Assembly: GCA_934433485.1 (NCBI GenBank)
Contig: CAKRZR010000015.1
Coordinates: forward strand, 1-50,269
Source: an uncultured Eubacteriales bacterium
Lineage (GTDB): Bacteria > Bacillota > Clostridia > Oscillospirales > CAG-272
DNA length: 50,269 nucleotides
Reading direction: 5' to 3'
Shown: in pieces, positions 8,482 through 16,555 of the stretch
Numbering within the stretch: the first letter of the stretch is position 1
Layout: each line of letters starts with the position of its first letter
Notes under the pieces: model-generated
The model's database searches: none
The model's input: the letters and a program-made list of their open reading frames with translations, nothing else
Told to the model about the DNA's origin: nothing
Position numbers and translations under genes: made by a program

Positions 8482-8958
8482 TCAGACAATGTTTCCTCTC
8501 TCATCTACCGGAATCGCGCCGAAAATCACGCCCTTATCCTTGTATTTGCGCAGAACGAAGTGGGTGGCGGTCGAGGTCACATCCTCCAGCGGCGCCAGCT
8601 TTTCCGCGACGAAGAGCGCGACCTCACGCATGGTCTTCCCCTCAATCATCACGGCAAGGTCAAAGGAGCCGGACATGAGGTACAGGCTCTCCACCTCGGG
8701 ATAGTTGTAGATTTTCTGCGCCACATGGTCATAGCCGCGGTCTCTCTGCGGTGTGATTTTCAGTTCAATCAGCGCGGAGACGTGCTCTTTATCGGTTTTG
8801 TCCCAGTCGATGAGGGTTTTGTAGCCGAGGATCACACCGTCGCGCTCATATTTCGCGATCATGCTTTTGATGTCGCCGACCTCCTTGTCGAGCATCAGCG
8901 CAATCTTCTCCGGCGTCAGACGGGAGTCGTTTTCAAGTAATTTCAGAATTTCTGTCAT
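8482..8958 (-). CDS. Lrp/AsnC-family transcriptional regulator
   Basis: A 158-aa regulator. The N-terminal helix-turn-helix covers about residues 1-50 (LTPEKIALMLDKEVGDIKS); the C-terminal RAM ligand-binding domain includes the turn LMSGSFDLAVMIEG. These proteins usually sense an amino acid and control amino acid metabolism. ATG 8958 has GGAG six nucleotides upstream; a TTG at 8970 would place that ribosome binding site inside the gene. It is 27 nt after the MutS-like gene and one nucleotide before the aminotransferase. Confidence 0.87.
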   Translation of the reverse strand: MTEILKLLENDSRLTPEKIALMLDKEVGDIKSMIAKYERDGVILGYKTLIDWDKTDKEHVSALIELKITPQRDRGYDHVAQKIYNYPEVESLYLMSGSFDLAVMIEGKTMREVALFVAEKLAPLEDVTSTATHFVLRKYKDKGVIFGAIPVDERGNIV

Positions 8959-8985
8959 ATTGTTCTCCAATTGGTGGTTGTGGAT

Positions 8986-10626
8986 TTATTTCGCGGCGGT
9001 ATTTTTCTGCACGCGCGAGAGAATGTGCTCAAGGCTGAGTCCGTACTTTTCCGCGATATCGCGCGCGTAGCTCTTGCCGTCCGGACGTGCGCGCAGAATC
9101 TTGAAGCTGCGGCTGCCTTTGTCGATCGCCGCGACCAGATTGTCGATTTTCACGCCGCCCTTCGGCACACACGCCGCGTTGATCTCATCCACACTGGCGG
9201 CGAGATCATGTAAGTGCGTCGAGAAAATTCCACGGCAGCGCACCATCGAGAAACCCTGCAGCACTTCGGAGGCGATGTACGCGCCCTCAAATGAACCGGT
9301 GGAGGACAGCGATTCGTCGAGCAGCACCAGACTGTCCTCTGTGACCTCTTCAAAGATCGCGCCGAGGCGGGAGCATTCCTCGCCCAGACGGCCCTTGTCG
9401 ATGGTGTCCTCACTGCCGGTCGGAAAATGGGTGAATATCTGGTCACACGGGCTGATGACGCATTCGTCCGCGCATACCGGGAGTCCGAGCTGCGCCATGA
9501 CGAACGCAATGCCGACCGCGCAGGTGATGACGGATTTGCCCCCGCGGTTCGGACCGGTCAGCACGTAGATCATGCCGTCGTCGTCGAAGGAAAAATCGTT
9601 TGGGATCACAGGCGTGTCAAGCTTGGAAGCGACGATCGGATTGCACAGTGCTTTTGCTGTGAACTTTTTCTCCGCCATCGATGCGATCACGGGAGAAACG
9701 AGGTTGCAGCCCTTATTCTTCAGCTTCACAAGCAGCTCGGTGGCTTTTGTGACAAACTCGATCTCCGGCATCATGCGGATAAGAAAATCCGTGTTTTCAA
9801 GCACGTACATCTGGATGACCTTTTTCCACGCGCGGATGGAGGAGCGGAACACATCGTTGATCGCTCCGGTGAAGGCGTTGGCAAGCGCCAGCTGCTGGTT
9901 GTCCGGCTGTCCCTTGCGGAAGGGCACAAGCGGCGCGATGCAGGTCATTTCGTCCGATTTGAAATCGAGCCGGAGCATTTTGTCCAGCAGCTCGCCCGAT
10001 TTGAACGGCTCGTTGTTCATCGACAGCACGCCTGCCTTGTCCGCGCGCAGCTGGGAGTCTAGGTTCACGCCGATGGTGATCGATTTGATCTCACGTACAC
10101 GGGAGGTCAGCTCCGTCAGCCGCTGGTTCAGATCGCGGTAGTATTCGCTGGCGGTCAGTACGTTGATCCGTTCGGCAAACCGGCGGAACGCGACGCTGTG
10201 GAATTTCGGCGCGAGCGGCAGAAGGTTGTTTTTCAGAAGATCGAGCAGGGAAGTGTAGATCTCCACCTCGGTGATGCTGTATAAATATGCTTCCGTGGAA
10301 GCCGCCGATTCCGCGCCCATCCGCCGCAGCTCCGTGATGTCGTTGAGCAGCGGGATCATTTTCGTGAGAATGTGGGCAAGCTCCGGATTTTCGAGCATAT
10401 CGGCAAACGTGCTCTGCCGATAAAGGATCACTTCCGGATCCGCGGTATAAAACGAGCCGAAATCGCACGTTTTCAGATCCATCAGGTAGTATAGCTCCAG
10501 CTGTTCCGCGGTCTGAGAGGTCAGATGTGCCAGCTCCTCGCCGAGAGAATGCCTGCGCAGACTGTCCGCGTCCGGGTATAAAAGACTGATGTCGGAGGTA
10601 TCGATAATGCTGTTTGTTTCCGCCAT
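8986..10626 (-). CDS. MutS-like ATPase lacking the mismatch-recognition domain
   Basis: A 546-aa protein with the MutS family ATPase: Walker A GPNRGGKS (358-365), Walker B with catalytic Glu LVLLDE (433-438), the following SLSSTG, and the switch FSTHLHD near 469-474. The first ~340 residues are alpha-helical and resemble the lever/clamp domains. The mismatch-binding domain I with its Phe-x-Glu motif is absent; the protein is far shorter than MutS (about 850 aa), and no Smr or KOW domain of MutS2 is seen. It is therefore a small MutS-like ATPase of unclear role, in DNA transactions or possibly elsewhere. It is first in an operon with lrp and an aminotransferase. Confidence 0.85.
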   Translation of the reverse strand: MAETNSIIDTSDISLLYPDADSLRRHSLGEELAHLTSQTAEQLELYYLMDLKTCDFGSFYTADPEVILYRQSTFADMLENPELAHILTKMIPLLNDITELRRMGAESAASTEAYLYSITEVEIYTSLLDLLKNNLLPLAPKFHSVAFRRFAERINVLTASEYYRDLNQRLTELTSRVREIKSITIGVNLDSQLRADKAGVLSMNNEPFKSGELLDKMLRLDFKSDEMTCIAPLVPFRKGQPDNQQLALANAFTGAINDVFRSSIRAWKKVIQMYVLENTDFLIRMMPEIEFVTKATELLVKLKNKGCNLVSPVIASMAEKKFTAKALCNPIVASKLDTPVIPNDFSFDDDGMIYVLTGPNRGGKSVITCAVGIAFVMAQLGLPVCADECVISPCDQIFTHFPTGSEDTIDKGRLGEECSRLGAIFEEVTEDSLVLLDESLSSTGSFEGAYIASEVLQGFSMVRCRGIFSTHLHDLAASVDEINAACVPKGGVKIDNLVAAIDKGSRSFKILRARPDGKSYARDIAEKYGLSLEHILSRVQKNTAAK

Positions 10627-10710
10627 ATAGGGACCTCTTTCCGTAACTTTATAGAAAATCTGTCCCCGATTGTATACGGAAACAGGTACACACGATAATT
10701 ATACAAGGAT

Positions 10711-10739
10711 ATTATAGCATATCCAGCCCAATAGAACAA
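10711..10739 (-). promoter_or_regulatory. Sigma-A promoter of the MutS-like/Lrp/aminotransferase operon
   Basis: On the minus strand TTGTTC, 17-nt spacer, TATAAT, about 85 nt before the MutS-like start. It is divergent from the uxaC promoter. Confidence 0.75.
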
Positions 10740-10810
10740 GGGGTATCGCGCAAAATTTTCACTTTTATATAATCCAATTGCCATATGCGCGAATTTTGCC
10801 GGATTGGCAC

Positions 10811-10839
10811 TTGACAAAGCACGCGATATGTTGTATTAT
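10811..10839 (+). promoter_or_regulatory. Sigma-A promoter of uxaC operon
   Basis: TTGACA, 17-nt spacer, TATTAT. The leader of about 75 nt contains no clear hairpin or riboswitch; GAAAGGACG precedes the start codon. Confidence 0.85.
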
Positions 10840-10922
10840 GATATCATGCACAACTGTCGCCGCGACCGGAAAACAAACGGACGGCGCATCCTATTTTACG
10901 ATATGAAAGGACGAACGAACCT

Positions 10923-12347
10923 ATGAAGACCTTTATGGGAAAGAACTTTCTTCTGAACACGGAGACGGCAAAGATCCTCTATCACACCTATGCCGAAAAG
11001 CTCCCGATCATCGACTACCACTGCCATGTACCGCCGAAGGACATCGCGGAGGACAAGCAGTACACGAATCTGACCGAGCTGTGGCTGGGCGGCGACCACT
11101 ACAAATGGAGAGCCATCCGCAGCGCCGGGATCGACGAAAAATATATCACCGGGGACGCGTCTGATTATGAGAAATTCCGTGCTTACGCGTCTGTTATGCC
11201 CTCTCTGATCGGCAATCCGCTCTATCACTGGACCCATCTGGAGCTGCAGAGGTTCTTTGACTGCGACCTGATCCTTGGTCCCGACACCTGCGACGAGATC
11301 TGGAAGCTGACCTCGAAGATGCTCGCGTCTCCCGATATGTCTGTGCGCAACCTCATCAAAAAGAGCCGCGTGGACATCCTCTGCACCACGGACGATCCGG
11401 CGGATTCTCTCGAATATCACAAGCTTTTGGCAGCCGACGACACCTTTGCAACCGCCGTGTATCCCGCGTTCCGTCCGGACAAGTGCTTCAATATCAACAA
11501 GCCCGGTCTGCGCGCGTACTACGACAAGCTCGGCGCCGCTGCCGGTGTGGAGATCAAGGACGTCGCTACCCTGAAAGAGGCGCTGAAAAAACGCATCGAT
11601 TATTTCACGTCCCTCGGCTGCCGCACCGCGGACCATGGACTCGATGAATATCCGATGTTTGTCGCACCGAATCCGTACGCCGTGGAAAAGGCGATGGAGA
11701 CAGCCCTCCAGAGCGACGGCGCGGACGTGACGCCGGAAATGCTATGCGTTTTCAAGACCGGTATGCTCCAGTTCCTCGCTGCGGAATACGCGCACCATGG
11801 CTGGGTGATGCAGTTCCACATGGGCGTATACCGGAACGCCAACGCCAATATGTACAAAAAGCTCGGTCCGGACACCGGCTTTGACACCATCGGCAACAAC
11901 GATATTGCCTCCATTGTGGCTCTGCTTGACAGCATGGAATCGGGCGCCGGACTGCCGCGCACCATTCTGTACTCCATCGATCCCACACAGAACGCCGCTA
12001 TCGGCTCCATGATCGGCTGCTTCCAGACCTCCGGCGACGGCTTCCCGAAGGTGATGCAGGGCTCCGCATGGTGGTTCAACGATACCATCGACGGCATGCG
12101 CGCACAGATGAAGCAGCTTGCGAACCTGTCCGTATTTGGCAAATTTCTCGGGATGCTCACCGACTCCCGCAGCTTCACATCGTATCCGCGCCATGAATAT
12201 TTCCGCCGGATTTTATGCAGTGTGATCGGCGAATGGGTAGAGGAAGGACTGTATCCCGACGATTGGGAAACGCTTGCACAGCTTGTCTGCGACATCTGCT
12301 ACAACAACACGAAGAATTTCTTCGGTTTCCAGATCACGGAGAAATAA
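10923..12347 (+). CDS. uxaC: Glucuronate isomerase
   Basis: A 474-aa cytoplasmic enzyme converting D-glucuronate to D-fructuronate (and galacturonate to tagaturonate) at the entry of hexuronate breakdown. The N-terminal IIDYHCHVPPKDI holds the HxH metal motif of the amidohydrolase superfamily, and the family block NLTELWLGGDHYKWRAIRS follows. VDILCTTDDPADS and WVMQFHMGVYRNAN are further conserved stretches. Length fits the family. It is the first gene of an operon with a MATE transporter and a GH20-type protein; no uxaB, uxuA or kdgK lies in the window, so the rest of the pathway must be elsewhere. Confidence 0.95.
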   Translation: MKTFMGKNFLLNTETAKILYHTYAEKLPIIDYHCHVPPKDIAEDKQYTNLTELWLGGDHYKWRAIRSAGIDEKYITGDASDYEKFRAYASVMPSLIGNPLYHWTHLELQRFFDCDLILGPDTCDEIWKLTSKMLASPDMSVRNLIKKSRVDILCTTDDPADSLEYHKLLAADDTFATAVYPAFRPDKCFNINKPGLRAYYDKLGAAAGVEIKDVATLKEALKKRIDYFTSLGCRTADHGLDEYPMFVAPNPYAVEKAMETALQSDGADVTPEMLCVFKTGMLQFLAAEYAHHGWVMQFHMGVYRNANANMYKKLGPDTGFDTIGNNDIASIVALLDSMESGAGLPRTILYSIDPTQNAAIGSMIGCFQTSGDGFPKVMQGSAWWFNDTIDGMRAQMKQLANLSVFGKFLGMLTDSRSFTSYPRHEYFRRILCSVIGEWVEEGLYPDDWETLAQLVCDICYNNTKNFFGFQITEK

Positions 12348-12395
12348 AAACGGCGCGCCTTGTCCCGGACAACACCATATAAAGGAAACAAGCCA

Positions 12396-13814
12396 ATGAA
12401 TTTTCGCAAAAAGTATATCGGGGATAAGGCGTTCTATTCCGCACTGATCGCTCTGGCTATCCCGCTTATCATCCAGCAGGGCATTACCAATTTTGTATCC
12501 CTGCTCGACAATCTCATGGTCGGCAGGCTCGGTACCATACCGATGAGCAGCGTGTCGATCATGAACCAACTGATCTTTGTTTACAACCTGACCATCTTTG
12601 GCGGACTGTCCGGTGCCTCCATCTTCGGCGCGCAGTTTTTCGGAACGGGCGACTGGAAGGGCATGCGCGATACGTTTCGCTTCCGGTTCCTTTTCGGCGG
12701 CGTGGTATCCGTGCTTGCCATCGTGATCCTGTGGTTCTGGGGCGATGCGCTTGCACTGCTGTTTATGAAAAGCGAGGTGAACGATCCTGCCGACATCGCG
12801 CTGACTGTGGAGCATGGCATGGCGTATCTGAAAATCGCGCTGTGGGGGCTTGTGCCGTTTATGGTGGTGCAGGTCTATTCCGGTCTGCTGCGCGAAATGG
12901 GGGAAACCGTCTCGCCGATGATCGCCTCCGTGATCGCCATTCTCACGAATCTGGTGCTCAACTACATCTTCATCTACGGTAAGCTCGGCTGTCCCGCAAT
13001 GGGGGTTGCCGGCGCCGCCCTTGCAACCGTGATCGCGCGTTTTTTGGAAATGGGCTACATCATGTGGATCACACACCGCGGGTACGCCAGGTTCCGCTTT
13101 ATCGAGGGCGCGTACAAAAGCATGCACGTTCCGGCGGAGCTGGTGCGCAAGATCGCCGTTACCGGTGCGCCTCTGATGTTCAATGAGCTGCTCTGGTCCC
13201 TCGGCACGACCTTTGTTAACGCCAACTATTCCTCGCGTGGCTTGACCGTCGTTGCCGCCATGAACATCGCGACCACGGCATGGAACCTTTTCTGCGTCAT
13301 TATGTTCGCAATGGGCTCCGTGGTGTCGATTATGGTCGGACAAAAGCTCGGCGCAGGTGACATCGAGGGCGCGAAAGACATCGACCGCAAGCTCATCTTC
13401 GCCAACCTTGTGCTGCATATCGCTATTGGCGCGCTCATCGTCGTGACGGCGGAGCTGGTTCCGATGCTCTACAAAACGGAGCCGGAGGTGCGTGCTCTGG
13501 CGGCAGATTTTCTCCGGATCATGGGACTGACCATGCCGATTTCCGCGTTTGTCCACGTCGCGTACTTCACCATCCGTTCCGGCGGCAAAACGGTCGTCAC
13601 CTTCTTCTTCGATTCCGTGTACACGTGGGTCGTGACCGCGTCGCTGTCCCTTGTACTGTGTCGCTATACCGCTCTCGATGTGTGCACGATCTTCTTTATC
13701 GTCCATTTTTCGGACATCATCAAGCTTATCATCTCTATCCCCATGCTCCGTTCCGGTTTCTGGGCAAACAACCTGGTCGCGGACGAGGCGGCGCGGGATA
13801 AGAGTGAGACCTAA
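12396..13814 (+). CDS. MATE-family efflux transporter
   Basis: A 472-aa inner-membrane protein with about 12 hydrophobic segments. The opening IALAIPLIIQQGITNFVSLLDNLMVG motif is typical of MATE proteins (split here for brevity: PLIIQQGITNFV then DNLMVGRLG). Members export drugs or metabolites using Na+ or H+ gradients. ATG 12396 was chosen because AAAGGA lies nine nucleotides before it; a TTG 36 nt upstream has no ribosome binding site. It is 48 nt behind uxaC and 27 nt before a GH20-type gene, so it may be co-transcribed with uronate genes, which is unusual. Confidence 0.92.
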   Translation: MNFRKKYIGDKAFYSALIALAIPLIIQQGITNFVSLLDNLMVGRLGTIPMSSVSIMNQLIFVYNLTIFGGLSGASIFGAQFFGTGDWKGMRDTFRFRFLFGGVVSVLAIVILWFWGDALALLFMKSEVNDPADIALTVEHGMAYLKIALWGLVPFMVVQVYSGLLREMGETVSPMIASVIAILTNLVLNYIFIYGKLGCPAMGVAGAALATVIARFLEMGYIMWITHRGYARFRFIEGAYKSMHVPAELVRKIAVTGAPLMFNELLWSLGTTFVNANYSSRGLTVVAAMNIATTAWNLFCVIMFAMGSVVSIMVGQKLGAGDIEGAKDIDRKLIFANLVLHIAIGALIVVTAELVPMLYKTEPEVRALAADFLRIMGLTMPISAFVHVAYFTIRSGGKTVVTFFFDSVYTWVVTASLSLVLCRYTALDVCTIFFIVHFSDIIKLIISIPMLRSGFWANNLVADEAARDKSET

Positions 13815-13841
13815 AACCAAGCATAGAAAGGCAAAAACACT

Positions 13842-14876
13842 ATGGCATTCTCTGATTACCCCTGGAAATCAAAAGCACTCAACATTTTCGCACCCCATCC
13901 GGACGAAGTGGACCGGTTCTGCACGTTCATCGAAAACGAGCTGGTACCGGACGGCATCGACACCATCATGATGATCGTGCGGTACAACTACGAGTTTACC
14001 TCCCATCCCGAATGCCGCGGCGATTATCCGCTCTCCAAAGCCGACTGTCAGAAGATGGTCGACACCTGCCGCAAGCATAACATCCGCCTTGTGCCAAACA
14101 TGAACCTGCTCGGACATCAGACGGTGCAGGACTATAAAGAAGCGGACGGACTCTTGCGCGCACACCCGGAGTTTTCCGAAACGCCGACCTCCGAGGAGCC
14201 GGAATACTGCTACTCCCTTTGCCCGAACGCGCCCGGACTATACGAGATCATCACCGATCTCATGGACGAGCTCATCGATGCGTTCCAGCCGGAGTGGTTC
14301 CATATGGGCGGCGACGAGGTGTTCTATATCGGCGAATGCGACCGCTGCAAGGGACACGATAAGGGCGAGCTGTACGCGAACTGGTACAACCGTCTGGCGG
14401 CGCATCTTAAGGAAAAGGGCATTACCCCGATGCTGTGGGGCGACCGACTTCTCAACAGCAGAGAATGCGGGCACGGTCCGTGGGACGCAAGTATGAACGG
14501 TACCGATACGGCGATTCAGACCCTCGACCGCTCTATCATTATCACGGACTGGCACTACCACAACTGGCCGCGTTTCCCGTCGGTGGAGATTTTCGCAAAA
14601 GCCGGATTCGAAATCTACCTCTGCCCATTTAATGTGGCGGAAAACGCGAAGCTCTTTCTTGATTACGCGAAGGAGCACGACGGCGGCAACATTCTCGGCG
14701 TGATGGAAACGACCTGGACGCCGCTCAAGTGGTTCATGGACGGTATGGAGGGCAAGGAGCTGGAAGATCTGAAGTGGTATAAGGATGCCACGCCGGAAAT
14801 TGTCCGCTGCTACGATTGGCTCTTTCGACCGGAGGAATTTGCAAAGCTGCCGCCCCTGCCGAAGGACGACGAATAA
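13842..14876 (+). CDS. GH20-like beta-N-acetylhexosaminidase catalytic domain protein
   Basis: A 344-aa TIM-barrel protein. FHMGGDEVF (153-161) holds the Asp158-Glu159 pair that in GH20 enzymes positions the N-acetyl group and donates the proton. LVPNMNLLGH and LWGDRLL are other barrel strands lining the site. There is no signal peptide and no N-terminal GH20b domain, so it is a minimal, probably cytoplasmic enzyme acting on imported GlcNAc- or GalNAc-containing oligosaccharides. It ends the uxaC-MATE unit. Confidence 0.83.
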   Translation: MAFSDYPWKSKALNIFAPHPDEVDRFCTFIENELVPDGIDTIMMIVRYNYEFTSHPECRGDYPLSKADCQKMVDTCRKHNIRLVPNMNLLGHQTVQDYKEADGLLRAHPEFSETPTSEEPEYCYSLCPNAPGLYEIITDLMDELIDAFQPEWFHMGGDEVFYIGECDRCKGHDKGELYANWYNRLAAHLKEKGITPMLWGDRLLNSRECGHGPWDASMNGTDTAIQTLDRSIIITDWHYHNWPRFPSVEIFAKAGFEIYLCPFNVAENAKLFLDYAKEHDGGNILGVMETTWTPLKWFMDGMEGKELEDLKWYKDATPEIVRCYDWLFRPEEFAKLPPLPKDDE

Positions 14877-14922
14877 TCCCTAAGGAGCGCATACGGCAAT
14901 TCCGAAAGCAACAGCGCGTTTC

Positions 14923-14951
14923 TTGACAGGCTCTTTCCGCCATGTTATACT
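14923..14951 (+). promoter_or_regulatory. Sigma-A promoter of the XRE/zinc-ribbon gene
   Basis: TTGACA, 17-nt spacer, TATACT; about 50 nt before the start codon. Confidence 0.88.
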
Positions 14952-15000
14952 ATAGTAGATGAAAACGCACGAAAACATGCGTAAAAGGAGGAAGTACAGT

Positions 15001-15444
15001 ATGGAAACATGGGAGATCATCCAGAATCTGCGTGAGAAGCACGGCATGACACAGGACACACTCGCACAAAAGCTGTTCGTGACCCGGCAGGCGGTCAGTC
15101 GCTGGGAAACGGGCAAAACGCTCCCGGATACGGAAACGCTGAAGCGGCTGTCGATGCTTTTTGACGTGTCGATCAATACGCTGCTTGGCGCGCCGCGGAA
15201 ATGCGTCTGTCAGTGCTGCGGCATGCCGCTGGAGGACGAGTCGATGAGCCGGGAGCCGGATGGTTCGTTCAACGAGGACTACTGCAAATGGTGCTACGCG
15301 GACGGCAGGTTCCTCTATGACGATATGGATTCGCTGCTTTCGTTTCTTGTCGGACATATGGCAAACGATCATTTTCCACCGGAGGCAGCGCGTGCGTTTT
15401 TTGCTGACCTGCTCCCGAAGCTAGCGCACTGGCAGAACAAATGA
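15001..15444 (+). CDS. XRE-family regulator with C-terminal zinc ribbon
   Basis: A 147-aa protein. Residues 1-60 form a Cro/C1-type helix-turn-helix (MTQDTLAQKLFVTRQAVSRW). From about residue 65, CVCQCCGMPL...YCKWCYADGRF gives a four-cysteine zinc-ribbon-like module, as in the Zn_ribbon_2 family, and a short helical tail follows. ATG follows AAAAGGAGG. It has its own promoter, and a hairpin (15450-15493) follows its stop. The combination suggests a DNA-binding regulator whose second half binds a metal or a partner protein; the target is unknown. Confidence 0.85.
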   Translation: METWEIIQNLREKHGMTQDTLAQKLFVTRQAVSRWETGKTLPDTETLKRLSMLFDVSINTLLGAPRKCVCQCCGMPLEDESMSREPDGSFNEDYCKWCYADGRFLYDDMDSLLSFLVGHMANDHFPPEAARAFFADLLPKLAHWQNK

Positions 15445-15449
15445 ATACG

Positions 15450-15493
15450 AAAGATCCCGCATCCTGCCGCGCTTGGTATGATGCGGGATCTTT
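15450..15493 (+). terminator. Stem-loop terminator after the XRE gene
   Basis: AAAGATCCCGCATC and GATGCGGGATCTTT form a 14-bp perfect stem. The trailing T-run is short, so termination strength is uncertain. Confidence 0.7.
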
Positions 15494-15587
15494 GGCGAAA
15501 ACCGGGGTGTCTCACGGATCCTGTATCCGGCTTTGTCCGGTATGACAGCTCCACATCCGGTGCATACTGCCGTATGGAGGTGATTTT

Positions 15588-16409
15588 ATGCGATTGCTGC
15601 GCGGCTGCAGTGCGATATTGACCGCCCTTTGCCTGCTTGTTCCCGTGTCCGCCGGTTCGGATACCGCTGTCGTGCCGATTTTGATGTACCACCATTTTAC
15701 GCTTGATCCCGCGCACGCAAACGGAAACTGTATCACCGCCGACGCGTTTGACGGTCAGCTTGCCGCCTTGTCCGACGCCGGGTACCACAGCGTGACCGTG
15801 GCGGACTGCGTTGACTTTGTGGATTGCGGCGTTCCTTTGCCTGACCATCCCGTGCTCATTACCGCGGACGACGGGTATAAGAGCGTATTGGAGATTGCGC
15901 TGCCCATCGCGGATCGATATGGTTTTTCCATGACGGTCGCCGTTATCGGAAGTCATTGTACCGCGGACACGGACGGGATTCCGCATTTCACGCTGACGGA
16001 AGCGCTGTCTCATCCGCTTACCGACCGATTGGAGCTGATCTCGCACACCTACGATCTGCACGACGCGGACGGCTTGGGTGTAACCGCAGATCCGACGGCA
16101 CTTCCGTACGATATTGCCCGCATGCGCGGAATGTCCGGCGCCAGAAAAACGGAGATCGGTCGGGTATTCGCCTATCCGTTCGGAAAGTGGAGCTGTGAAA
16201 CGGAGCGGATCCTGCGGGAAGCCGGGTATCGTGCTACATTGGCGATTCGTGCGGGGGTATATCGTGTCGCCGTGCTGCGGTATGAAAAGCCGGAATCGTT
16301 ATATGCCATGCCGCGGATTGCCGTGGACGGTTCGATAGACGGGGTAGGATTGACAGGCATTCTCGCGCGGGAGACAGCGAAAGTACAGGCGGCGAACTTT
16401 GCGTCATGA
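15588..16409 (+). CDS. Secreted polysaccharide deacetylase (NodB/CE4-like)
   Basis: A 273-aa protein with a signal peptide (about residues 1-23, ending VSAGS). The NodB domain begins at VPILMYHHF. The first catalytic block is ITADDGYKS, keeping both Asp residues but with Ala in place of the usual Phe of TFDDG. The metal-binding HxxxxH block is SHTYDLHD, and FAYPFGKW matches the RxPY/YPFG block. Such enzymes remove N- or O-acetyl groups from cell-wall or other polysaccharides. ATG follows a strong GGAGGTGA. No clear promoter was identified in the 140 nt upstream. Confidence 0.87.
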   Translation: MRLLRGCSAILTALCLLVPVSAGSDTAVVPILMYHHFTLDPAHANGNCITADAFDGQLAALSDAGYHSVTVADCVDFVDCGVPLPDHPVLITADDGYKSVLEIALPIADRYGFSMTVAVIGSHCTADTDGIPHFTLTEALSHPLTDRLELISHTYDLHDADGLGVTADPTALPYDIARMRGMSGARKTEIGRVFAYPFGKWSCETERILREAGYRATLAIRAGVYRVAVLRYEKPESLYAMPRIAVDGSIDGVGLTGILARETAKVQAANFAS

Positions 16410-16452
16410 CTGCATTCCGACAAAAAAGTTTTCGTATGTGGTGAGAATTTTG

Positions 16453-16481
16453 TTGCATTTTGCGCACGTTCATGCTATACT
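16453..16481 (+). promoter_or_regulatory. Sigma-A promoter of the GHL6-lyxose isomerase operon
   Basis: TTGCAT, 17-nt spacer, TATACT; about 75 nt before the start codon. Confidence 0.8.
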
Positions 16482-16555
16482 ATACCCAAATCGCACGGGA
16501 CAATCCGTCCTTTGTGCCAAAAGCGAACATTCCTGATCATAGAAAGGGTAAAAAC

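Noticed and set aside
10840..10922. Possible riboswitch in the uxaC leader
   Set aside because: The leader is only about 75 nt and shows no long complementary arms or known conserved core.
12213..13820. Minus-strand frame of 535 codons opposite the MATE gene
   Set aside because: The translation is an extreme His/Asp/Gln/Arg-rich string typical of the antisense of a membrane protein; no start signals.
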